A stretch of DNA of 64,000 nucleotides from Paenibacillus_AA sp045062745 (GTDB taxonomy: Bacteria; Bacillota; Bacilli; Paenibacillales; NBRC-103111). Under the pieces are notes generated by a model, which did no database searches, was not told where the DNA came from, and was given only the letters and a program-made list of their open reading frames with translations. Each line of letters begins with the position of its first letter. The stretch's first letter is position 1. The stretch spans positions 237,756 through 301,755 of the forward strand of contig NZ_JBJGED010000007.1 of assembly GCF_045062745.1 (NCBI RefSeq), given 5' to 3'. Below are positions 9,660-16,886 of this stretch, piece by piece. A program made the position numbers and the translations under genes.

Positions 9660-9696
9660 TTGAAACCGATTACATTTTGATGAAAAATAGGAACAA
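9660..9696 (-). promoter_or_regulatory. candidate sigma-A promoter overlapping a cre-like (CcpA) site
   Basis: On the minus strand TTGTTC (9691-9696), a 16-base spacer and TGTAAT (9669-9674) form a plausible promoter for the 1398-residue gene. The sequence TTGAAACCGATTACA (9660-9674, plus strand) fits the degenerate cre consensus WTGNAANCGNWNNCW and covers the -10, as expected for carbon catabolite repression. Found by eye; no scoring was possible. Confidence 0.5.
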
Positions 9697-9747
9697 CTAT
9701 GGTACCTATATCTGTAGTTTAGAGTTCCCCTTCGTCATCTGTCAACG

Positions 9748-9788
9748 AAAAAAAAGAAGCCGCCGGCAAAAGGCCGGTCGGCTCCTTT
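9748..9788 (-). terminator. Terminator of the GntR-SBP gene
   Basis: Read on the minus strand, a GC-rich stem built on GCCGACCGGCC / GCCGGCGGC is followed by a run of eight T, just downstream of the minus-strand gene that ends at 9796. Confidence 0.8.
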
Positions 9789-9795
9789 CACATGT

Positions 9796-11169
9796 TTATG
9801 GAAACAGGCGGTCGACGAGCTGCTCCGGGCTTTCCAGACCGGCCCAGAACTTCTTCATGCTTCGCTCCATCTCCTGTGGTTTGCCCAGATCCGGGAACAA
9901 GTCGAAAATAAAATGGGACTCCTCGAGCTGCTCCGGATGAATGCCTAGCGCGCTCCGCTCATAGGGAGACCAGACCGCGCGGTTCACGCTGTTATAGATC
10001 GAGAGAAAGCCGGTTTCCCGGGCCATCCGGCTTTGGAATTCGACATCGAGCGCGAGCTGAAGGAATCGCTTCGCCAACTCGATGTTGGGGCTTAATCGGG
10101 AGATCATCAATCCGTTGGCGATTAATAAGCTGCCCTTCGAGCCTCCGGGCCGCTTGGGCAGCGGGAGCACCTGCACCGGGAACGGCTGCCGCCTCATATT
10201 GGTGGCGAGCGTCGTCGTGAGAATCATCGCTATTCGGCCCTCATCGAACAGCTCGTTCAAGAACGCCCAGTCTCCCACTTCTGTCGCGGGACAAAGCTGT
10301 TCCTTATAAATCATGTTGCGCATAAACCGAAGCGCATCCCGGATGCCTTCCGCCGGCAAATAAGCGGAGCGGTACGCTTGCGGCTGCCGGTTGTAGCTGT
10401 ATTTCATCGCGAGCACCGGCCAGCGGATGATGGAGCTCGACAACCCGAACCCGTACGTCTCGTTCATCCCGTCCCGATCCTCGTCGCGGGTCAGCCGTTT
10501 GGCCGCGTGGACGAACTCGTCCAGGCTCCAGCCTTCGATCGGCTTGTGGATACCGGCGGCGTCGAAGAGCTGCGGGTTGCAGGCCAAGAAGATGGGGGAG
10601 TACGTTGCGGGAACCGCATAGAGCTGATCTTGTTTGCGGAAGATCCCGGCTACTTTCTCAGGGATGTCGCTTAGATCCGCGATCAGGTCCTCTACGGGTA
10701 CGAATTCCTTGACGTTAAACTCGGCGAAATGCCGGTCCCACGCGAGTACGATATCCGGCTTCAGTCCGAGTCCGGTCAAGTCGTGCATAATATTTTCGAC
10801 CAAATACCCGGTATACAGCAGCTTCACTTCGACGTTCGGAAACTGCTGTCGGAACATGGAGATGAGGATGGGCAGCGCGCTCTCGGCGAACGATGACCGG
10901 TACGGGCTCAGCACGACCAGCGTATTCGTGTCGTACGGCAGGGCAGGGAGCTGGTCCGCCACTTTGTTGCCGCGGCCTCTCATGCGGACAATGAGCCCTT
11001 CCTCCGTCAGCAGCTCCAGCGCTTGCCTCAGGGAATTGCGGCTGATCGAGTACTTCCGGCACAGCTCCACCTCGGGGAGCAAGTATTGCCCCGGCTTCAG
11101 ATACCCCGACACAATCTCGGTCCTCAGCAGCCCGGCCATCTCAACGTAGCGAAAATCGTCTCTTTTCAT
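9796..11169 (-). CDS. GntR winged-helix regulator fused to an extracellular-type solute-binding domain
   Basis: The 457-residue protein starts with a GntR DNA-binding domain (residues 1-73: EMAGLLRTEIVSGYLKPGQY, SISRNSLRQALELLTEEGL, ending RGRGNKVAD). It then continues, without signal peptide or membrane helix, into a complete family-1 solute-binding-protein fold (about 85-455; blocks include LKPDIVLAWD, YAVPATYSPIFLACNP, AAKRLTRDEDRDGMNETYGFG and ELFDEGRIAMILT). The solute-binding fold thus appears to act as the intracellular effector sensor, like LacI-type sensors but from the transporter family. The likely ligand is a sugar or oligosaccharide and the likely target a CAZyme or transport gene, possibly the adjacent 1398-residue gene. 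CAGGGAGA precedes the ATG at 11167-11169. It is divergent from the LytS gene. Confidence 0.87.
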   Translation of the reverse strand: MKRDDFRYVEMAGLLRTEIVSGYLKPGQYLLPEVELCRKYSISRNSLRQALELLTEEGLIVRMRGRGNKVADQLPALPYDTNTLVVLSPYRSSFAESALPILISMFRQQFPNVEVKLLYTGYLVENIMHDLTGLGLKPDIVLAWDRHFAEFNVKEFVPVEDLIADLSDIPEKVAGIFRKQDQLYAVPATYSPIFLACNPQLFDAAGIHKPIEGWSLDEFVHAAKRLTRDEDRDGMNETYGFGLSSSIIRWPVLAMKYSYNRQPQAYRSAYLPAEGIRDALRFMRNMIYKEQLCPATEVGDWAFLNELFDEGRIAMILTTTLATNMRRQPFPVQVLPLPKRPGGSKGSLLIANGLMISRLSPNIELAKRFLQLALDVEFQSRMARETGFLSIYNSVNRAVWSPYERSALGIHPEQLEESHFIFDLFPDLGKPQEMERSMKKFWAGLESPEQLVDRLFP

Positions 11170-11212
11170 CTAACTATCTCCCTGCCACATTCAAACTCGG
11201 CTAATCAATCGA

Positions 11213-11270
11213 ATTATATGCCATCCTGCCATCATATGCTAGGCCTTCGCGAGGCCGATTTCGGTATAAT
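11213..11270. promoter_or_regulatory. divergent promoter region of GntR-SBP and LytS genes with a dyad
   Basis: TATAAT occurs on the plus strand at 11265-11270 (toward the LytS gene) and on the minus strand at 11213-11218 (toward the GntR-SBP gene). Neither has a good -35. A perfect dyad, GGCCTTCGCGAGGCC (11242-11256), sits where the plus-strand -35 should be and could be a regulator site. Confidence 0.5.
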
Positions 11271-11297
11271 GAGAACATAAAAACGGAGGGGGGAGGT

Positions 11298-13094
11298 GTG
11301 GTCCGATTGGTCAATCTGTTGATCTTGATGCTGGAGCGAGTCGGATTGCTCCTGATCGTCGTGTTTTTGCTGTCCAGACTGAGTTCCTTCCGTCAGATCA
11401 TTCATAATGAGCACGGTTTGCGAGAGAAGCTAATGTTAATTGCCATATTCGGGGCCTTCGGGGTGATCAGCAACTATACGGGCATCGAAATCGGCAACGG
11501 TTCTATTTCCTCCCATGTGTGGCAGCTCGATGTGAACTATGACAGCGCCCTCGCCAATACGCGAGTGCTGGGCGTAGCGCTTGGCGGATTGCTCGGGGGC
11601 CCGCTGGTCGGTGCCGGGGTCGGCTTGATCGCCGGCTTGCATCGGATTACGCTGGGCGGCTTTACTGCGGTGGCTTGCGGGATCTCCACGATATTCGCCG
11701 GGATTGTAACCGGCTGGATCGGCAAGCGGTTCCGCAAAAACGAGAAAAAAGCCCCGTGGCAGGCGGTAGCGATCGGGATCGTGATGGAGTGCATTCAGAT
11801 GGGGATCATCCTACTGGCCGCCAAACCGTTCGAATCCGCCCTGGCGCTCGTCCAGATTATCGCGATCCCCATGATCGTGATCAACGGGTTCGGGACGCTC
11901 TTGTTCATGCTGATCATTCAGTCGATCGTGCAGGACAAGGAGCGCGCGCGGGCTTTGCAAACGCACAAGGCGCTCTATATCGCCGATCAAACGCTTCCTT
12001 TTTTCCGCCAAGGCCTGAATGTCCATTCCTGCCGGGAAGTTGCGGGAATCATCTTGAGATTGACGAATGCCGACGCGATCTCCATTACCGACCGGCATCA
12101 AGTATTGGCTCACGTCGGGGCCGGCGCCGATCATCATATTCCGATGCAGAGCTTGTCTACCGAATTGACGAAGCAAGTCCTGGAGCAGGGACGGATATTG
12201 ACCGCCAAGGCGAAGGAACAGATTCAATGTTTTCACCCAAACTGTCCGCTGCAGGCCGCCATCGTGCTGCCGCTCCAAGTGCATAGCAAAACGGTAGGGA
12301 CGTTGAAGCTGTATTTTACGAATCCGAATCAAATGGATCAGGTGGAACAGGAGCTCGCGGAAGGACTAGGCAACCTCTTCTCTACGCAGCTGGAATTGGC
12401 CGAAGCCGAGCTCCAAAGCAAGCTGTTGAAGGACGCCGAGATCAAAGCGCTGCAGGCGCAAGTTCACCCACATTTCTTGTTCAACGCGATCAACACGATC
12501 TCCGTCCTGTGCCGGACCGATTCGGAAAAGGCGAGAGAACTGCTGCTGCAACTGAGCGTGTTTTTCCGCAGCAACCTGCAAGGGGCGCGTCAGACGCTCA
12601 TTCCACTGGAGAAGGAGCTGGAGCATGTAGAAGCGTATTTATCGCTCGAGCAGGCCCGGTTTCCCGATAAATATACGGTCCGCTTGGCGATCGAGCCGAC
12701 GGTCGAGAAGGTGTTGATTCCGCCGTTCACCCTGCAGCCTTTAGTGGAGAATGCCGTACGTCACGCCTTCGCGAAAATGCAGGCCAAACGCAAAGGACAT
12801 GTCACGATCCACGGGTATAAGGAAAAGGACGATGTCATATTAAGCATTGAAGATAATGGGAAAGGGATCCCGACCGATTTGCTTGACATCCTCGGAAAGC
12901 ATACCGTACATTCATCGGAAGGGACCGGGACGGCGCTGTATAATATCCGCAAGCGAATCGAGGAAATCTATGGGGGAGAAGCCGTCTTCACGATCGATAG
13001 CGAGCGGAACAGCGGCACCCGGGTCGTCATTCGGGTTCCTTACAGCGAGAATAGGTGGGGAGATCAGCATGTTGAAGGCGTTTATAGTAGATGA
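11298..13094 (+). CDS. LytS/BtsS-type sensor histidine kinase
   Basis: The 598-residue protein has the full LytS architecture: a 5TM-LYT sensor domain of several helices (about 1-190), a GAF domain (about 225-365), a His_kinase domain with the phospho-acceptor in QVHPHFLFN (His392), and a HATPase domain (LVENAVRHAF, then DNGKGIP). LytS/BtsS kinases respond to external pyruvate or related carbon signals. It overlaps the response-regulator gene by 26 bases, and a CstA-type transporter follows, which supports a pyruvate-sensing role. GTG 11298 has GGAGGG at 11285-11290; TTG 11307 with the nearer GGGAGG is an alternative start. Confidence 0.9.
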   Translation: MVRLVNLLILMLERVGLLLIVVFLLSRLSSFRQIIHNEHGLREKLMLIAIFGAFGVISNYTGIEIGNGSISSHVWQLDVNYDSALANTRVLGVALGGLLGGPLVGAGVGLIAGLHRITLGGFTAVACGISTIFAGIVTGWIGKRFRKNEKKAPWQAVAIGIVMECIQMGIILLAAKPFESALALVQIIAIPMIVINGFGTLLFMLIIQSIVQDKERARALQTHKALYIADQTLPFFRQGLNVHSCREVAGIILRLTNADAISITDRHQVLAHVGAGADHHIPMQSLSTELTKQVLEQGRILTAKAKEQIQCFHPNCPLQAAIVLPLQVHSKTVGTLKLYFTNPNQMDQVEQELAEGLGNLFSTQLELAEAELQSKLLKDAEIKALQAQVHPHFLFNAINTISVLCRTDSEKARELLLQLSVFFRSNLQGARQTLIPLEKELEHVEAYLSLEQARFPDKYTVRLAIEPTVEKVLIPPFTLQPLVENAVRHAFAKMQAKRKGHVTIHGYKEKDDVILSIEDNGKGIPTDLLDILGKHTVHSSEGTGTALYNIRKRIEEIYGGEAVFTIDSERNSGTRVVIRVPYSENRWGDQHVEGVYSR

Positions 13095-13815
13095 TGAACC
13101 GCTTGCCAGAGAGGAATTGACCTATATTCTTCGGCGCAATAAACATGTCGAAGTAGTCGGGGAAGCCGAATGCCTGGAAACGGCGCTGGAAGGGATCGAT
13201 CGGGAACAGCCGGATGTCGTGTTTCTGGACATTCAACTGGCGGAAGATAACGGGCTGGACTTGGCCCGGCGGTTGTCCGAGCTCGACCATCGGCCCGAAA
13301 TCGTATTCGCGACCGCGTACGACGAATATGCGCTGAAGGCGTTCGAGTTAAACGCGATCGACTATATTCTTAAACCGTTCGACGAAGGCCGCATCCGGAA
13401 AACGGTAGAAAAGCTCATCAAGCTTGCCTCGGTTCGGGACTCCGGTCCAACCGCATCGCCTTACAAAAAGCCGTCTACACCGGATCGGACCGAAAAACTG
13501 GCCATTGTCGTAGAAGACCGTATTTTATTGGTGAGTCTAAGCAAAATAATCTATATCGGGTCGGTGGAAGGGAAAACGGTAGTAGCCATGGACGATCAGC
13601 AGTATAAGGTGAGCGATCCGCTTGTTGCCTTTGAACAAAAGCTGCAGAACACGTCGATCGTTCGCGTGCATCGGGCGTTTCTCGTCAACCTGGAAGCGAT
13701 TGTGGAGATCCAGCCTTGGTTTCACTCGACTTATACGCTTATTATGAAGGACGGGTCCAAGGTGCCGGTGAGCCGAACCTATATGAAAGAGCTGAAGCAA
13801 TTCATCGGATTTTGA
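13069..13815 (+). CDS. LytTR-family response regulator
   Basis: The 248-residue protein has a receiver domain (residues 1-120; acidic pocket VDDEP, phospho-acceptor Asp54 in VVFLDIQ, ATAYDEYALKAF, lysine in DYILKPFD). A linker leads to a LytTR DNA-binding domain (about 143-248; IIYIGSVEGKTVV, VRVHRAFLVNLEAI, GSKVPVSRTY). The start is ATG 13069 with GGTGGGGAG upstream; the open frame begins earlier but only overlaps the kinase out of frame. It should be phosphorylated by the preceding kinase and activate a nearby promoter, most likely that of the CstA-family gene 150 bases downstream. LytTR proteins bind pairs of short direct repeats; I could not identify a confident pair. Confidence 0.92.
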   Translation: MLKAFIVDDEPLAREELTYILRRNKHVEVVGEAECLETALEGIDREQPDVVFLDIQLAEDNGLDLARRLSELDHRPEIVFATAYDEYALKAFELNAIDYILKPFDEGRIRKTVEKLIKLASVRDSGPTASPYKKPSTPDRTEKLAIVVEDRILLVSLSKIIYIGSVEGKTVVAMDDQQYKVSDPLVAFEQKLQNTSIVRVHRAFLVNLEAIVEIQPWFHSTYTLIMKDGSKVPVSRTYMKELKQFIGF

Positions 13816-13964
13816 AGAAGCTTATCGAGGATCCGCATGCCATGCATTTCAGTCCCCGGATCTTGTTATTCACTCCCTAACCTCTGCATTCTGTCCTGAA
13901 AACGAAAGGATGAATGTTTCATGAAGTAAGATGAGGACATATAGAGATTAGGGAGGGCTACAAG

Positions 13965-15758
13965 ATGAATGCGATTACAATAGTGATAGGATCGATCTGT
14001 ATTCTGATGATCGCCTACCGGTTGTACGGCACATTTATTACGGCCAGGGTGTTAAAACTGAACGAATCCACACCGACGCCGGCTCATGCATTGAACGATG
14101 GAAAAGATTACGTTCCCACGAATAAGTGGGTCACGTTCGGCCATCACTTCGCGGCCATTGCCGCCGCAGGTCCGCTCGTCGGTCCGATTCTGGCCGCGCA
14201 ATTCGGGTACTTGCCCGGTCTCTTGTGGCTGCTGATCGGAGCCGTTATCGGGGGTGCGGTCCACGACGCCGTGGTCCTGTTCGCCTCCATGCGCAAAAAC
14301 GGCAAGTCGTTGTCGGAAGTAGCCAAAGACGAGCTGGGTCCGGTCGCCGGGTTCTGTACCGGGCTCGCCATGCTGTTCATCATTACGATCACGATGGCGG
14401 GACTGTCGATGGTCGTGATCCATGCGCTCGAGAACAACCCTTGGGGGACGTTCGCCGTAGGCATTACGATCCCGATTGCGATGGGAGTCGGCCTTTTCTA
14501 TAAGAAAACCGGCAATCTCAAATTAGCTTCAACGATCGGCTTCGTGCTGCTGATGATCGGGGTGTTCATCGGTCCTTCCATTCAGGATACCGCACTTGGA
14601 GACTGGTTGACGTTCGATGCGAAGACATTGGCTCTTATTTTGCCCGGTTACGCCTTCTTCGCTTCCGCGCTGCCCGTCTGGCTGCTGCTCGCCCCGCGCG
14701 ACTACTTGAGCAGCTTCATGAAGATTGGGGTGTTCATCGCTCTTATCATCGGCGTGTTTATTATTAATCCCGGCATTCAATTCCCGGCCTTCACGCAGTT
14801 CGTGGGCGGCGGCGGTCCGGTTATTGCCGGTCCCGTCTGGCCGTTCATCTCCATTACGATCGCTTGCGGGGCCATCTCCGGCTTCCATGCGTTCGTAGGG
14901 TCCGGTACGACGCCCAAAATGATCAATCGCTGGAGCGACATTAAGGTGGTAGGCTTTGGGGCGATGCTCGTCGAATGCGTCGTCGGGATTATGGCCTTGA
15001 TCGCGGCTACCGCGCTGCAGCCGGGCGATTATTTCGCCATCAACTCCAATCCGGCCGTGTTCGAAAAGTTGGGGATGAGCGTCTCCCAATTGCCGCAGCT
15101 GAGCCAAGAAATCGGGCTGAGTCTCGAAGGCCGTACAGGCGGTGCGGTTACGCTCGCGGTAGGCATGACATATATTTTCACCAAAATTCCTTGGTTCAGC
15201 CATCTGGCGCCGTATTTCTTCCAGTTCGTCATTATGTTCGAAGCGGTGTTCATCTTAACCGCCATCGATGCCGGAACCCGGACGGCCCGCTACCTCATCC
15301 AGGATTTCTTCGGGGAAGTGTACAAACCGCTCAAGCAAGTGGATTGGGTACCCGGTACGATCTTCGCCAGCGCGCTTGCGTGCGTCATGTGGGGCTACCT
15401 GCTCTATTCCGGCGATATTAGCTCGGTGTGGGCGCTGTTCGGGGTGTCCAACCAGCTCATGGCATCGATCGGACTGATCGTCGGAGCGACGGTGATCTTG
15501 CATATTGCCGATAAACGCTGGTACATGTTGACCTGTCTCATTCCGTTAGCCTACCTGTTCGTCACGGTGAACTATGCTGGATACTGGATGGTGAAGAATG
15601 TGTACCTGAATTCGAGCGCGACCGGCTACAATGTGCTGAATGGCGTCTTGTCCATTATCATGCTGGTGCTCGGCGTGATCATTCTCGTTACCGCGATCAA
15701 GAAATGGATCAGCGTTCTGAACTCTCCGCAAGGGAAATTAAAGCCCATATCGGCATAA
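13965..15758 (+). CDS. cstA: CstA-family carrier (carbon starvation protein / pyruvate transporter)
   Basis: The 597-residue, highly hydrophobic protein has the CstA signature blocks (FGHHFAAIAAAGPLVGP, LPGLLWLLIGAVIGGAVHD, FHAFVGSGTTPKMI) and about 15 or more membrane segments. It matches the shorter 500-600-residue CstA branch. CstA and BtsT of Escherichia coli are peptide/pyruvate carriers, and BtsT is induced by the LytS-type pair BtsSR. Its position right after a LytS/LytTR pair therefore suggests a pyruvate uptake module. GGGAGGG lies seven bases before ATG 13965. The 149-base gap upstream should hold the LytTR-controlled promoter but shows no textbook -35. Confidence 0.92.
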   Translation: MNAITIVIGSICILMIAYRLYGTFITARVLKLNESTPTPAHALNDGKDYVPTNKWVTFGHHFAAIAAAGPLVGPILAAQFGYLPGLLWLLIGAVIGGAVHDAVVLFASMRKNGKSLSEVAKDELGPVAGFCTGLAMLFIITITMAGLSMVVIHALENNPWGTFAVGITIPIAMGVGLFYKKTGNLKLASTIGFVLLMIGVFIGPSIQDTALGDWLTFDAKTLALILPGYAFFASALPVWLLLAPRDYLSSFMKIGVFIALIIGVFIINPGIQFPAFTQFVGGGGPVIAGPVWPFISITIACGAISGFHAFVGSGTTPKMINRWSDIKVVGFGAMLVECVVGIMALIAATALQPGDYFAINSNPAVFEKLGMSVSQLPQLSQEIGLSLEGRTGGAVTLAVGMTYIFTKIPWFSHLAPYFFQFVIMFEAVFILTAIDAGTRTARYLIQDFFGEVYKPLKQVDWVPGTIFASALACVMWGYLLYSGDISSVWALFGVSNQLMASIGLIVGATVILHIADKRWYMLTCLIPLAYLFVTVNYAGYWMVKNVYLNSSATGYNVLNGVLSIIMLVLGVIILVTAIKKWISVLNSPQGKLKPISA

Positions 15759-15765
15759 AACAAAA

Positions 15766-15808
15766 AGGTACAGTTTCTCAACAATTTTGAGAGGCTGTAC
15801 CTGTTTTA
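15766..15808 (+). terminator. Terminator of the cstA-type gene
   Basis: AGGTACAG (15766-15773) pairs with CTGTACCT (15795-15802), with an inner CTCA/TGAG extension, and is followed by GTTTTAC. Confidence 0.85.
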
Positions 15809-15906
15809 CTTTAATAAGAAACGGCGAGTCAAAATAACTAAAACCAAACTCGACCCTTGCCGCGCGTTCATGCCCCTTAGAAAATAAGGGGTATGGGGGT
15901 GAGGGT

Positions 15907-16836
15907 ATGAGGACGGCTTACGCAAAACCAATAATAGCCCTAAAGGATGTTGAACGGGTGGTTAGAGAAAATACGGGGCTTGATGTGACGGACATTATCC
16001 CGATGGAAGGCGGCAATTTGAGCCGTGTTTTTTCGTTCCGGCAGGCGGGGAAAGGGTTCGTCATTAAGTTCAGCGACCTGGACGGGGCCTATGCGACGGA
16101 ACGGTTCATAGCGGATCTGTTGTCCGGCCAAGGCATCCCGTTTCCCCGGTGTATCGGCCAAGGGAAAGCGGGGTCCCTGTATTATTCGATCTCGGAACGA
16201 GTGGCCGGAGGCAATTTGATCCAATGCTCCGCCGAGGAGAAACGACGTCAGCTTCCGGAGCTGATGCGGCTCTTGACGCGAATGAACCATGTGGAGATAG
16301 GCGATTCCAGCGGATATGGATGGATCCGGTCCGATGGAGAGGGCACCTATCCAACCTGGAGAGACTATATCCTCGACTTTTTCTCGGAGCACCAGAAGGG
16401 GACCTTTTGGGAGGGCTGGTATGACTTGTTCGAGACCACCTGTCTGGAACGGGACGTGTTCGACGAATGCTATGCTCGCCTGATCGCTTACTGTCCCTAC
16501 AATGAACCGCACCGGCACTTCATCCATGGAGACTTCCACCCGTGGAACATTATATCGGACGGTCGGCGTATCACGGGGATCATCGACGGGAACTTCGCCT
16601 ACGGCGATTTTCTGGTCGACTTAGTAACCTTGAGAGGTACCTTGGGTGAGCTCGATGTGGTGCAGGCTTATCGGAATTATCAAGAGCAGGCTGGGATTGA
16701 AATCCCGAATTTCGAGGAGCGGTTGCTTGGCGCGCAGTATTTCAAGGGCTTGGATGCCCTCCGGTTTTATGCGAAGATGGGATGGACAGATGCCTACCGG
16801 CAATTGCGGACTATTTTGCTAGAGCTGAGTGAATAA
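15907..16836 (+). CDS. aminoglycoside phosphotransferase (APH) family kinase, hygromycin-kinase-like
   Basis: The 309-residue protein has the APH small-molecule kinase fold: an N-lobe NLSRVFSFRQAGKGFVIKFS, a catalytic loop HFIHGDFHPWNII and a metal-binding IIDGNFAYGDFLVD. The general order and the N-lobe text resemble hygromycin B 4-O-kinase. In place of the usual IDW after the catalytic loop it has IDG, so substrate use is uncertain. It may be a resistance gene or a metabolic kinase for a hydroxylated sugar or amine. ATG 15907 is preceded by GGGGGTGAGGG. A stand-alone gene between two terminators. Confidence 0.83.
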   Translation: MRTAYAKPIIALKDVERVVRENTGLDVTDIIPMEGGNLSRVFSFRQAGKGFVIKFSDLDGAYATERFIADLLSGQGIPFPRCIGQGKAGSLYYSISERVAGGNLIQCSAEEKRRQLPELMRLLTRMNHVEIGDSSGYGWIRSDGEGTYPTWRDYILDFFSEHQKGTFWEGWYDLFETTCLERDVFDECYARLIAYCPYNEPHRHFIHGDFHPWNIISDGRRITGIIDGNFAYGDFLVDLVTLRGTLGELDVVQAYRNYQEQAGIEIPNFEERLLGAQYFKGLDALRFYAKMGWTDAYRQLRTILLELSE

Positions 16837-16841
16837 GACCA

Positions 16842-16885
16842 ACGCCCTTGGCGTCTCTTAACGGAGATCCAAGGGCGTTTGTGTT
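16842..16885. terminator. Terminator between convergent kinase and GH44 genes
   Basis: ACGCCCTTGG (16842-16851) pairs perfectly with CCAAGGGCGT (16869-16878), followed by TTGTGTTGTT on the plus strand. It lies between two convergent genes. Confidence 0.85.
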
Positions 16886-16886
16886 G

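Noticed and set aside
13816..13964. LytTR direct-repeat operators before the cstA-type gene
   Set aside because: No pair of repeats fitting the LytTR consensus could be placed with confidence, so no site is called.
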